Below are positions 1 to 10,192 of a DNA stretch of 64,000 nt, piece by piece. Each line of letters begins with the position of its first letter. The stretch's first letter is position 1. The DNA comes from Selaginella moellendorffii (Eukaryota > Streptophyta > Lycopodiopsida > Selaginellales > Selaginellaceae), in contig NW_003314287.1 of the NCBI RefSeq assembly GCF_000143415.4, positions 446,736-510,735 of the forward strand, written 5' to 3'. Below the pieces are notes generated by a model that was not told the origin of the DNA, made no database searches, and saw nothing but the letters and a program-made list of their open reading frames with translations. The position numbers were made by a program, and so were the translations under genes.

Positions 1-549
1 AGTTTTCCTCCTCAGAAAGGAAAACTAAGAAAGAGCTTCATGACACTGATCCCACAGGTACCAGGAAGGAGCAACAATAGAGAAGAGTGTGATATGCAAG
101 AGACACTGTCTTTAAACTGAAAGGTGAAATACAAAGCAACTTACACAAGACCAAGAAAAATCAAAGGCAGGATCCCCCTTCTTCACTGACTTTTTTCCAA
201 GCCATCCTTACTCACTCCCTTAGTCTTGCACGAAACACTGGAGGATTTCATGTCAGGAGCTGTAATCCGGAGGGATACTTTTCTGTTCTCATATGTCCCC
301 TTGACCTGTCAAAATTAAGTTTAACAGTTCCCGAGCATTGGAACTTGTTTTCCAGTATTTCCTCCATACCAAGTGCTTTTCCATACTTTCTTCCTCCCCT
401 AAGTCCACATGTATGTCTAGCGTATCATGTGTGCAGATCCTCCTCAACCCAGTTGAATTGGATCCTCATCAGCTTGATTGCAAGCCATCCGCGAAGAAGA
501 TGATCCTGCTCCTAGCAACACAACACTGTTATTTACCTTTTTGCTAAAC
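1..549. other. No gene recognised (left edge)
   Basis: No open frame here shows a recognisable domain. The stretch lies downstream of the minus-strand PPR copy that ends at 550. Beyond that stop there is a splice-donor-like GTGAGT (about 548-543) and an AG further on, but no PPR motif follows in any frame, so I see no continuation of that gene. Confidence 0.5.
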
Positions 550-1318
550 TCACTTAAGCTGTCTGGAGCTCAAGCAAGCGTCCAGCACTCCGGAGTAAGC
601 ATACATGTTTGGTTTGGTTTCCATCTTTCGAAACATTTCCAGGGTGGTCTTTCCATCTCCGTGCTCCGAATAGGCCGTGATGATAGCTCCCCAGGCAACG
701 ATATCTTTGCGCACCATCACGTCGAAGGCTTTGCGCACCATCCTCAACGCTGCCACACTTGGCATACATGTCCACCAAGCCAGTCGTGACGATGCTGCTC
801 TTGCCGAAAGATGGTGCCTTTGCTCCGGTGGAAGATGCAACGATTAAGTGCGAGTGAATCGCCCGTCCCTCCTCGAGCGCGTCAGTTCCGAGCGCTCCAC
901 AGGCACCCAGAGCGATTGAGAAGATGAAGTCGTCCGGCTCCATTCTATCGTCCTTCATCTCCTGATGGGCATCGAGAGCGTCCCGGAAGAGCCCGTTCTG
1001 GAAGTAGGCGATGAGAATTGTCCAAGAGAAGACGTTCCTGGTGACTATCCGGTCCAAGGCACTTCGGGCTCGATCGAGCTCGCCGCATTTGCCATACATC
1101 TGGACGAGCAAATTCCCGAGAAACGTATCGCCATCGTAGCCGCGGGACTTGAGGAGGAAGTGGAGCCTCTTGCCTTCCCAGAGGTTCTGGCTGCTCCCGC
1201 ATCTTCGCAAGGCCTCGGCGTAGCATTTGGTGGTGTCGCTGCTGCAGCGCAAACTTGGACTAGAACCCACTACAGCAACATCGCTGGCGAGGGAGCTGGA
1301 GCTCCAGACAGCGTCCAT
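550..1318 (-). pseudogene. PPR protein, N-terminal part, frameshifted
   Basis: PPR proteins bind organellar RNA and act in editing, splicing or stability. From the ATG at 1318 the frame reads typical PLS-class PPR repeats, including LVQMYGKCGELDRAR, a WTILIAYFQNGLFRDAL block and VDMYAKCGSVEDG. Just after the last motif (about 740-748) the frame breaks. The proper continuation (RKAFDVMVRKDIVAWGAII, then YSEHG) lies in the adjacent frame, 550 to about 745, so one extra base is present. The copy stops after roughly four repeats, with no E or DYW tail, whereas complete members usually have ten or more repeats. The minus-strand gene has no visible 3' continuation. It is probably a truncated, dead duplicate; a sequencing error could explain the frameshift but not the missing C-terminus. 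Confidence 0.75.
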
Positions 1319-1707
1319 TCATTCCATCACAAACTTCTCCGCAAGCAATAGGTAAGGTTCTTTTGTGATTTAAAATCCACTGAAGTTCTGATTCTTTCTC
1401 TTGACATTCAGGATTGACAGCATCGCAATCAAGTCCCATTTTCATGGAACATACCGAAACACCAAGATGAAGGAATGATGGCAACCTATCAGCCAGGCAA
1501 GAAACTTCTCAAACTTCCAAACTTTCGTTTCAAAGAAACTTCTTGAAAGAGCCAACTTTGCAGTTCTAGCTGCAATCGCTAAGCTATTGCTGCGTACTAT
1601 CGAAGCCTATAGGAGTCGTTGTCCTCGAAACTCTCCCCGCAGAGCTCTCTCAGCAAGATGATCTCAACAAAGCTCACGAACGACGAGGCTATGAGCTTTG
1701 TTGATGC

Positions 1708-2141
1708 TCATGAAATGTTCTCCTCAAGATCATCCACGAGCTGCCCAAGCACAATCTGATTCCTGCTCAACCGCTGCAGCGATTCCCGCAGAATCAACTT
1801 ATCCTCGTGCTTCAGGCAGAAGGCTAAGGTCCTGTTCGTGAACTCAATCTCGCAGCCTAATCTCATCACCAGCCGCTTCATCATATCCAGATCTTGCACA
1901 ACCACAAAAGTCCCCTAAGCAACATACTGCTTCTCCAGATCCACAAGCCGATGCTTCCGCCTCCTGCTAAGACGTAATTGATCGGAAGCGTAAACACTTT
2001 CCATTCCACGATGAGTGCAGCCACCGCGAGAAATGCAGCCAAATCTGCATCGTCGTTGGCTTTGTCCATAACCCCGTTGAACTCTTCGCTCGACACCATG
2101 ACGCTGTGACCTGGTGCATTTAACATTCTGTGACAATTCAT
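1708..2141 (-). pseudogene. UPF0496 (DUF677)-like remnant
   Basis: The minus strand carries the C-terminal layout of plant UPF0496 proteins. There is a hydrophobic stretch (AAFLAVAALIVEWKVFTLPI) coded about 2040-1975. It is followed by a linker ending LEKQYVA and then the block VVVQDLDMMKRLVMRLGCEIEF, matching the family's conserved 'DLDTI..LV.RL..EIE' region. A C-terminal coiled coil closes with QLVDDLEENIS. The hydrophobic part and the linker are in different frames, and a TAG (1915-1917) separates the linker from the DLD block, so the copy is broken at least twice. The N-terminal half of the family is not visible. The family's role is poorly defined. Assignment is by motif memory only. Confidence 0.5.
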
Positions 2142-2338
2142 TGTTTGTTCACTATAAGCGATCTAATGTTTCAGGTTTGGTTCAACAAAAAATACATCTA
2201 GATAAATGCTTTAGTATTTAGCTGTCTTAATGCCGCTCGTAAATTGGTTCTTAATGGTAACCTATATTATCTAAACAAATATGACAACAATCGCCAAAGT
2301 TCCAAGATCGGCTTCCTCTGCTGTAGTGGAAATGTTAT

Positions 2339-3356
2339 CTATCTGCAAGTAAACAGATTCAACACCTGTTGAGAAATAATAAACAAACAAACCTCTAGTT
2401 CCCCCGCGTTCCATGAGGTTTGTACACGAGAGAAAATGTCAGATATGAGCAGCACCTCATCACGATTTAGATGTCCCTGTAGAAAACAATTGAGCTTCAA
2501 GAACAACATCAAGAACAAATTCTTACCCATTGCAGAGTTGCATAGCTCTCACAAGAACTTGAAAACTCCTGTAAACACCATCTTCAGACCTCTACTAATT
2601 GGACAGAGAAGTCCTTACCTTTAAGCTCCTCTGTCCAGCAACAGCAACCGACATCGCCCCTGGCCCACCAACAGCCACCTTCCCGCTTTCATATATGGCT
2701 ACCAGAGTTGTGTAAAGATGAGGAAGCCAATCATTTTCCTGAACAGATACAAGTTAGCCGAATGCCCATTTCAACATACGTTACCTTGACTGTACTTATG
2801 GGATCAGGGTCTATATCTATTTCAGGATCAATGTCTAGTGTCTTGCAATACGCCTCTCTCTCCGGCATGTCCCTTGTAACATGCTCACGGAGCTCCTTCT
2901 CCACACTGCAGAAACTGAAGATACAAAGCAGCATCTTGAATGAAAAGCTTACTTGGAGTAGAGGCTCATCACACTGTTGATATTTATCCCATTGGCAAGC
3001 TGATGGAGGTGCCTCTTGAAGGAAGCAAGCCGGAAATCACAAAGCCGCAGAACCTCTGTAAGCAAGTATAAGCTTAAAAAAAAATCGAAGGAAAACAACA
3101 TACTCGAGTGATCACCGCTGTAAACGTGAGAAAGTATGATTGTCACTGGCTCTCCCTTAATCTCTGTGCTCGCCATGAAAGTCTGAAAGGAATTGATACA
3201 AACAGATAATCGCATAATCACAGTACATACATGAGAAGCCATTGTTGGGTTGTTATCCCGCTGAACACAATTGACACCCGTCTTCGGATCCTGGAATGCT
3301 CTCACAGCGTTTCGCGCAACGGAAAATGTCTTGGACCGCCCGATTACCATCGCCAT
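2339..3356 (-). CDS. Unknown protein, seven or eight exons
   Basis: From ATG 3356 the minus strand gives a chain of short exons with good GT-AG borders and compatible phases. The first ends at 3231 (ATGGCTTCTCAT then GTATGT). Later exons encode EIKGEPVTIILSHVYSGDHS, then RLCDFRLASFKRHLHQLANG, then EKELREHVTRDMPEREAYC, then NDWLPHLYTTLVAIYESGK, an 'EFSSSCESYATLQ' exon, and NRDEVLLISDIFSRVQTSWN, ending at TAG 2339-2341. Introns are about 25-95 nt. The product would be around 240-270 residues, soluble, with no signal peptide or membrane segment. I do not recognise the family. The long coherent splice pattern argues for a real gene. The last intron (about 27 nt) is doubtful, so the C-terminus may differ. 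Confidence 0.6.
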
Positions 3357-3360
3357 CGCT

Positions 3361-3377
3361 CCTAACCCTAACCCTAA
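3361..3377. promoter_or_regulatory. Tandem telo-box (AACCCTAACCCTAA)
   Basis: CCTAACCCTAACCCTAA lies 5 bp upstream of the minus-strand ATG at 3356. Telo-boxes (AAACCCTAA type) are established plant promoter elements, common in genes for translation and cell growth. It is too short to be a telomere remnant. Confidence 0.5.
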
Positions 3378-3426
3378 TAAAAGAGTACGGACAGAGATTC
3401 AAAGCTGGAAGCGCAAATGCTTTCAT

Positions 3427-3914
3427 CCCCGAAATGATCATGTGGAATCACTTTCGTTCAGTGTTCTGGCATTGGTGCTGGCTTGTTCTCGGCATGATTG
3501 CGTTGCGTTGCAATCGGGCAACGAGGAAGAAGGTAAGCTCTGGATTTGTCTTCTCTTTGTCTTCTGAATCATTTTCTGTATTTGACAGTTTTGTCAATTG
3601 CTCGCAACCATGCCTGGAATGATGCAATGACACAGAAATCTGGTGGTCTGCTCAAGAAGATCAGCAATGAAACAGTCAGCATTGCACAGCTCTGTCAGGA
3701 TATTTGCGATGCCAACACAGGAATCATTCGAGAACTGGCAAAAAAAGCAGATATTTCGGTTGTTGGTGGCAAGACTGCCATGGAGATTGCAAGTGATGGT
3801 GCTGCTCTGGCTAAACATTGCATCCAGGAAAGAGTTACCATGTCTCACTCTTTGGAGTTGCTCACTGACTCAGGTGGTGCTGGAGGGGCCACCCAAGGAA
3901 GTGTTCAAGAGTAA
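3427..3914 (+). CDS. Short unknown gene ending in LTR-derived sequence
   Basis: Two exons join in frame: one ending at 3532 (GAAGAAG then GTAAGC) and one from 3589 (TTTGACAG before it), with a 56-nt intron. The upstream exon reads a hydrophobic run (SFSVLALVLACS) that could be a signal peptide. The second exon reads WNDAMTQKSGGLLKKISNE and then ADISVVGGKTAMEIASDGAAL. No in-frame ATG is visible in the first exon, so the start is unresolved; it may lie in a missed exon or the gene may be broken. The last dozen codons and the stop (TAA 3912-3914) lie inside sequence matching the LTR of element B. The gene is therefore truncated or has an exonised transposon end. Family not recognised. Confidence 0.4.
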
Positions 3915-4325
3915 CTCCCACTCTCGGAAGGGAAACCAATTGTAATGCTTCCGGCTCATGTGAAGTGGTGCCTCATTTGAGTATTTTGTGGCTCATTGAT
4001 TCTTGGGCCTTCCCTTTGGGATGAAAGTGGGGGAGTAGGGGTACCCATACTAGGCTATTAGGCCATGGTGTTTCCCCCCTGGTGTCCTAAAGCAAGTATT
4101 GCATCTAAGGTTTGGGATTTAAAGGGTTATATGATTAAGTCTTGTTGTACCAAGGGATGTTAAAAATTTGAAGGCTTGGTGTGCTTAGCTGTTTGTGCCT
4201 TTGGGGAGTGTAGTTGAACTTTAAAAGTCTAACCCAGAGAGGGGGATTAGGAAAGAATTTGGGAATCCGTGGATGGATGGCTAACACTCCGTTGCTTGTG
4301 CAGTGAGTTGCTATATTTCTTAAAA
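3872..4325 (+). mobile_element. Fragment of a Ty3/gypsy LTR (element B family)
   Basis: Starting at GGTGGTGCTGGAGGGGCCA, about 450 bp align by eye with the R/U5 half of the LTRs at 53,660-54,120 and 60,045-60,500. Shared landmarks in the same order are AAGGGAAACC, GGCTCATGTGAAGTGGTG, TGGGCCTTCCCTTTGGGATG, GGTACCCATAC, CTTGTGGTACCAAGGG-like and ATGGATGGCTAACACTC. The LTR start (TGTAAGG) and end (CTTACA) are both absent, so this is an internal fragment, not a solo LTR. Confidence 0.85.
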
Positions 4326-5070
4326 GGTGTAAAGGATAAAACAAGAATATCTAGGTATATTTTATGATTTTTTTAAATCAATAGTTATGATTTACTGCTC
4401 TTAACAGTTTATTTATAATCATAATAAAACTTGATACTCAAATATTTACCAAGATTGATCTAAAGAATGGATCATCAAATTGCAAAGGATGACATGTGTA
4501 TCTCCAAGAAGGCATTCAACACAAGTTTTAGGCATTTTAAGTTCATACTCAAGGAATGCATCAATTATATTTACTTGATTAATGATCATGCTCAACTAAC
4601 TATCCAAACTCATTGACCACTTTACTCAAATGATGACAAAACCATATTTATAACTCTATCATATAATAATCATCCTTAAACGGATAGGTAGACTAAACAT
4701 GTGAACCAGGTGGTGGAAGATATACACATTAGTCAAAGGTAGAGACAAATATATTAAGGGTTAAACATCCTCAAGTTTAAATAACACTAATCTAAATGAA
4801 TTTTCAAGAAGTCTAAATTTAGGAGATTAGGCCTCCTCAAATGTAAAATCTTGATCTAGGAGATGGCTTTTAGTAGTTGAAATTGATAGTGAGAAGCTCA
4901 AAATGAGAAAATGAGTTCATTTGAGATCTAGCACCATATTCTATAAGAGAGGTCTTGGATTCTTAAGCTTTTCTAGGAGATTTACACATAATGGATCCTT
5001 TGCCATTAACTAACTATTCTAGGAGTTTTTTTTGGTTTCTGCATCTACCTACCCAGAAGTAAAAGTTGGA
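4326..5070. repeat. AT-rich intergenic repeat remnants
   Basis: No gene is visible. The stretch is much richer in A+T than the flanking genes. At 4758-4825 the order GGTTAAACATCCTCAAGTTT, then AATAACACTAATCTA, then AAGAAGTCTAAATT matches the LTR of the TRIM-like element at 38,110-38,180, so an old member of that family probably sits here. Confidence 0.5.
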
Positions 5071-7793
5071 TTATGGAATAATCAAGGTTACCTTCTTCTT
5101 AAGCTCACAATACTCCCCTAGGGTAATGATTTCTGTGAAGATCTTCTCCAGCTGTTCAGTTGAGAGGCCCAAAGGATGGATCAGGTTGAAGAAATCATCC
5201 AAACAGCTCTCCTATAGAAAAATTCCATCTATACTTTCAATTTCATATTGTGTTATAAGAATCAGGTACAATGAATTTAAGACTTATTAAGTTATGTCTC
5301 TTAATTTCCTTACAAATTCCGCTAAATTATTGGAATTATTTGTTCTTTTCAACTCATAATTTTAATTTTGATCCTTAAGTTTATTCCTCATTCAAAGAAA
5401 GAATTACCAGAGACAAGGGAAATATTAGCTCTGGATTTCTTTTAAGATATAAGCAAAACGTTGCATGGTCCATCCGGTCGGTTTGTTTACAAAATTGATC
5501 CACAAGCACCTGCAGTGTTAAAATGAATCTAAATGATGCTGCAGTGTATGAAAGCCACCTTGCTTGTAGATCCAGCACAATTCCTCTCCAAAAGTGTGGC
5601 AACCTTTCAAGAAAGAACACAAGATTTAAAGCAAAAGTGTGAGACAAAAAAGCTTACCTTGTCCATGAGAAGCATTTCGTTGCTGTTCTTGTGGACCGCA
5701 TGGCAAAACGTCAAATCCAGCAGCTTCAAAAAGCTTGCATTTCTGGACAAAGATACTGATGCGGCCACAAACTGCATCAATCAGCCAGTGTTGGGAGCAA
5801 ACCAGTAGTGACAATGCTTACCTCTTGGAAGGTGACGAATTCATGCTTTTTCCTGTCAAACATCGCAAAAGCCTGTGAATTTCTGATGTGAGTAGCCAGT
5901 TTTCTTAAGACATATCGATCTTCGCTTCTTACCTGCTCTCCGAATGGAGAATGTGTAAGTCCCAGGCTTTGCAAGAACTCAAACCTCGTCAGTTGCCCAC
6001 TGCATGAGTAGAAGAGGATTATGTGAACAGGAAAAGAGCAGGTTGATAGATTTACCTGCGAGATGAATTCATGATTGAGAATTTCTCCAAATAGTAGAGT
6101 GCGTCGGCGTCTGTAAGCTGGAGTTGCTACGAGAAAACTTGGGAGGTCAGGCCTGAGATCTCTGAGAACAACTCTGTAAGAAAGGACTCGATGCCGATAA
6201 CTTACCGTGTCCATTTTTCTCATTTCAAGTGTGAACGAGGTTGAAAAAGGCTAAAGAAAGAGCAAACTAAATAAACTCACAAGATTTCAAGGACGTACCA
6301 TTTTCAGCGACAACGATCTTGCAGAAAGGAGTAAATCACCGTAGCTGTGTTCCGTTTCCGGAACGTTGAGGCTCCTTGCCATTGCATATCTCACCTGAAA
6401 ATCAAAAGAATGATAAGTATGAGTATTAGTTTCAAGCACGTTTACCCTTTGTGCATAATCCGCTGGATGGGACTTTTCATGCGACGAGGGATATATAACA
6501 GGAAGATAATGAACCTGCTTGCCCACAAAATGGTTTTTTAAGCTTAGACAAAAATTCATCTGACCTGCATAAAATTGTGAAATTGAAGCAGCATCCGAGG
6601 GATCAAGCTTTTCAGAGAGATGTTGCCCCTGTGAAGCAAAAGGATGAGAGGCTATCAAGTTGGTGTTTCAAGCACATACCAGGATAGATCAAAATGAACG
6701 TGCGGGTACCTAACCACAACAGGTTGTATTGGAAATCCAGGAACGAATGCACCGGGCTTAAACGATATCAGAGCCTTTCCATTCGTTGTAGTAGCCTCGG
6801 GAAATAAAAGAAGACGAGGAAAATCGCTACACATCGCTCTCCTCTGCATGAGCATCCATAAAATGTAGTGTTACATCCAGCCAAAGAGAAAATACTTTAC
6901 CTTGATTTCCGCGATGGCGCTTTTCCTTGAAGCTGGAGATAACCTATCCACGGGAATCACCTGAACACACCAAACTGTGATTTCATTTATCAGATCGAAA
7001 GTGGCACCTAATACCTGCATTGATCTTATTATGGTGCCGACGAAAAGACGATCATTGTGTGAACTCGAGCTCACGATGGTCGGGAAGAGTTCAAAGAAGT
7101 AGAACATAGGATCGATGAACGATACATGGTTTGACACCAGGATGGGAGCGACTTCTCTGGGAGCAGGCCTTCCAATGCGCTGAATCCAATGGAACCTGGA
7201 TAAACCAGAACAAAAGTGTGAGAACAAGAAGATCGACAGAAGAACTAGAAGAAGAAAGGAAAGACAGGCAAAGAAATAGTAGAAGAAAAGCTTACGCACC
7301 CAAAGCAGAAGAGTATACCTCGAGCGCAAACTCGAGTGCCCCACATTATATCTCGTCTCCATCGCGGCATGGCCTTGTGGTCACTCTCCCAGCGCCATAG
7401 CGCCAGCTTCGTGCACAGGAATCCCAGGAACAAGAAAACTCCAATGAGAATGACTCTCACCACCAGCAGCGGCGAGCACAGCACCGCCTTGAAGACCTCC
7501 CAGGCTCCACCAAACTTGTAGCTACTGTTCCGGAAAGGATCCACGGGCGAGCTGGCCGGTAGTGGAGGCAAGTCCTTGAATTCCCAGGCGCTCCACCACT
7601 TTACCTTGGAATTGGCCGAAGAGACAGCGCTCCTCCCAGAGTCTTGGACGTCGACCACACACATGTCGGTGGAATTGCCTTCCTCCTCAAATCTAGAGCT
7701 GCTAGGACAGCCAAGGCTTGGATTGACGCTGTCATGGTCGTGGAGGCGATCGTCGAGTAGAAGCGGCCGGCTGAGCACGTCAATGGCGCCCAT
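5071..7793 (-). CDS. LPEAT2: Lysophospholipid acyltransferase with EF-hands (LPEAT2-like)
   Basis: Predicted to acylate lysophosphatidylethanolamine (and related lysolipids) with acyl-CoA in ER-type membranes. Exon 1 from ATG 7793 has an acidic N-terminus, then PFRNSSYKFGGAWEVFKAVL and a membrane segment (LLVVRVILIGVFLFLGFL). Splicing at about 7281/7195 joins CFG to FHWIQRIGRPAPREVAPI, followed by the catalytic SNHVSFIDPMF (NHx4D) block. A later exon carries FPEATTTNGKALISFKPGAF, the second acyltransferase motif (FPEGT type, here FPEAT), then PIQPVVVRYPHVHFD. C-terminal exons encode DADALYYLEKF, LTRFEFLQSLGL and AMFDRKKHEFVTFQE, typical of the calmodulin-like EF-hand tail that separates LPEAT2 from LPEAT1. 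The last exon (FFNLIHPLGLSTEQLEKIF) ends at TAA 5071-5073. There are about a dozen exons with short introns; C-terminal borders are approximate. Confidence 0.88.
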
Positions 7794-8293
7794 CCTGGAG
7801 ATTATTCTTGATCGATGCCTCGAGAAACCTCTCGCAGATCCGATGGAGGTAGAAATCGCGGCATGGATGGAAATATTTGGATCGATTGGAAGCTAGATTT
7901 CTCTATTCCGCGAATCCCTGCTTCTTGCAAGAACAGGAAGAGAGACATCGATCGATCAGGGACAGAGAATGCGATCCTTACCTCCGAAGATTTGGCGCGG
8001 CGCCAAGAGAGAATGCTATCGATCGCTACGAGAAGAAGCCCAAAACCCTAGATTGACGGAGGTGCATGTGTCTCACGTTTACCTTTGTAAGGAGACACAT
8101 ACGCGTTACGCGCCACACACACATGGGAAAAAAATCGTATGGAGAATGGCCTAGACACTTTCCGTACGCATGGTCCAGCAACAAAGAATTTCATTTCACG
8201 CCATTTTTTCTTACCATTGTTGGAAAGAATTTCACCCCGTTTTTTTTTTCTTACCATCGTTGGTCAAATAATTTCACCCAGAATTTGTTTTTC
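7794..8293. other. LPEAT2 / RRP1 intergenic region with T-rich repeats
   Basis: No gene is visible. A telo-box-like AAAACCCTAG (8042-8051) lies about 250 bp upstream of the LPEAT2 start. At about 8195-8305 the block 'AATTTCACCC...TTTTTCTTACCATCGTTGG' is repeated about three times at 40-50 bp spacing, just downstream of the RRP1 stop, where it may form the RRP1 3' end. Confidence 0.6.
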
Positions 8294-9904
8294 TTACCAT
8301 CGTAGAGCTTTCTTCTTTGGCGAAGATCTCTTTGGCCCTGGCGTGGCCTTTCCCCCCCTCCTTTGCTTTGGCGATGGCGATGGAGTGTTCTTCCTCTTTG
8401 GCGAGAACTTCCTTGGCGAGAACTTCCTTGGCGAGACGTGAGAGATCGGCCCTGGCAAGAGCCCCTGCTTCAGAGCGCTGGCCTTTGGAGTGGAATCCAA
8501 GGCCAGAGGAGTCATCCTGAAAGGCTTGCCAAACTTCCACGTAGTGTTGCTCTTGAGCGAGAACCTCACTTTCTTTGCCTTCTTGCCGGTGCTCGTCTCG
8601 CCCGCGTCGGTGTTGCTCTCGGCCACCGCTGGAGAATCGTCGTCCTTGGAGCTCTTTCTCTTCTTGCTGGCGGTGTGGAGCGGAGAAACTGGCGATTTCC
8701 TGTTTATCTTCTTGGAGCCTGCCGGAGATCCGCGCTCCTCCGGAGCAGCAGCAGATGAGACCATCGGGGTCTCGTCCGGAAGAACAATCGCCTTAGTCTC
8801 CGCGTTCTTCTTCTTCTTCTTCGGTTTTTCCCCGATGAGAGGAGAGAGAACCATCTCCAGAGGAGGGAGTGAAGCACCACCATCGCCATTTTCCCCCACA
8901 GCAACCTCGAACTTTTTCTCCAAGTTGGAGACCACCGGATCATCCTGTTTCACGGTAGCCTCTGGACTTTTCACCTCGGCATTAGCTGGTGCCGCACTGC
9001 TGGCTGGTTTTTCCATCTTGGAAGCTGCACTCGCCAAAGCTTTCAGGTCCAAACTCCTTTTGATCTTCTTAAAGTCCTCGGAGAGAGCGTACAGCACCTT
9101 GCGATTTCTCTGTACAGTGTCCGCTGAAGCTGCGAGCTCGAAAAGCCTCTTTTCCATTGGTAGACCGGTCACGAACTCGGCCAACTTGTTCTCTGACCCT
9201 TCAGCGTCGACACTCTCCCTCGCAGCCTCCAAAAGACGATCAAAAACTCTTTCTTTGACGCGCTTCAGCACATTCTTGTCCGGACCAAGCGCAAGAGTTG
9301 CATAGAAAGGCTCCAGAAGAATGCCGAGAACTTCTTTCTCCTCCGGAAGAACACCATCAAGTTGCTCCAAGAAAATGTCCGCCAGATGCATACTACACCC
9401 CTGGGCCGGGAAGAGATCGTTGGAGAGAAAAGCCCGATTTTTCAAAGCGTCCATGTAGCGCTGGACAATCTCCTTGTCCCATCTCTGCTGCCTGAGTGCC
9501 ATGAACATAGAACTCACGAACTTCCGCTGGAGAAGATAGAACTTGTCCATCCTCAAATGGTCTATCCCGCCCCATTCTCTCCGCATTGTGCCCAAATACC
9601 CCTCAAAGAACTGGAGAGCTAATTCGCTCGGAAGGCGCTGTACAAGCGATGCGAGGCGCTCCGCAAGATCTGCCTGGACAATCGCCTTGTCTGCGTGCCA
9701 GTAGCAGTAGAAAAGCCCCTTCCAGATCTTCCTCAGGTCGGCTTCGTCCACGGAAGTCCGGCATTCCAACCAGCTCGCCAGGAGCTCCACTGCGCGATCG
9801 CGTACCTTCTTGTCGACCGATGCCAGGCGCCGTGGAAGACCGCCGGATTGGATTTCCAGCTCGCCGCCTGCCGCCAAGGGCTTGCTCTTGTTCTTCGCGA
9901 CCAT
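8294..9904 (-). CDS. RRP1: Ribosomal RNA processing protein 1 (RRP1/Nop52)
   Basis: Nucleolar protein needed for pre-rRNA cleavage in 60S subunit maturation. The uninterrupted 536-codon frame from ATG 9904 begins with the Nop52 domain (about residues 18-230): RLASVDKKVRDRAVELLASW, then DLRKIWKGLFYCYWHADKA, GIDHLRMDKFYLLQRKFVSS and LADIFLEQL. The C-terminal half is low-complexity, Lys/Ser/Pro-rich and basic. It ends in repeated SPRKFSPRKFSPKRK and a KRSSPKKKALRW tail, suitable for nucleolar localisation or RNA contact. It is intronless, unlike its neighbours. It is divergent from the DiT gene with 288 bp between start codons, and an AACCCTAAA telo-box lies 26 bp upstream of the ATG, as known for plant ribosome-biogenesis genes. 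The 271-codon plus-strand frame over 8490-9305 is its shadow. Confidence 0.9.
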   Translation of the reverse strand: MVAKNKSKPLAAGGELEIQSGGLPRRLASVDKKVRDRAVELLASWLECRTSVDEADLRKIWKGLFYCYWHADKAIVQADLAERLASLVQRLPSELALQFFEGYLGTMRREWGGIDHLRMDKFYLLQRKFVSSMFMALRQQRWDKEIVQRYMDALKNRAFLSNDLFPAQGCSMHLADIFLEQLDGVLPEEKEVLGILLEPFYATLALGPDKNVLKRVKERVFDRLLEAARESVDAEGSENKLAEFVTGLPMEKRLFELAASADTVQRNRKVLYALSEDFKKIKRSLDLKALASAASKMEKPASSAAPANAEVKSPEATVKQDDPVVSNLEKKFEVAVGENGDGGASLPPLEMVLSPLIGEKPKKKKKNAETKAIVLPDETPMVSSAAAPEERGSPAGSKKINRKSPVSPLHTASKKRKSSKDDDSPAVAESNTDAGETSTGKKAKKVRFSLKSNTTWKFGKPFRMTPLALDSTPKASALKQGLLPGPISHVSPRKFSPRKFSPKRKNTPSPSPKQRRGGKATPGPKRSSPKKKALRW

Positions 9905-10192
9905 CGCTACGCCGCAACTCTCTGCGAAGAACCCTAAACCTTGAAATCAAAATAGACGGTGCCGTCAATAACGTTCAAAAGTCGGTATATTCTGCTAACA
10001 TTGTAAATGCCGACTAAACGAATGGTGGCAAATGTATGCTTTAGTTAAGCCAGTGGTTTTCTAAGGCTAGGGTTTTCGGGGCCTCCATTCAACGATCAAG
10101 CGATGGCGTCCTCCTGGCTAATCTGATCGTCCAATCGCCCAAGAATTCCCAGGCAGCTGGAAATCTTGAAGCGCTGGTAAGGAAATCTCGGG
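9905..10192. promoter_or_regulatory. Bidirectional promoter of RRP1 and DiT, two telo-boxes
   Basis: Only 288 bp separate the two divergent start codons. AACCCTAAA at 9930-9938 lies next to RRP1, and CTAGGGTTTT (10067-10076) lies 117 bp before the DiT ATG. Both match the plant telo-box in opposite orientations. Regulatory activity is inferred. Confidence 0.55.

Noticed and set aside
3361-3377. Interstitial telomere
   Set aside because: Only two and a half units, immediately before a start codon; a telo-box is the better reading.
8490-9305. 271-codon plus-strand open frame
   Set aside because: Exactly antisense to RRP1, low-complexity Ser/Leu product with no domain; a shadow of the Lys/Ser-rich tail.
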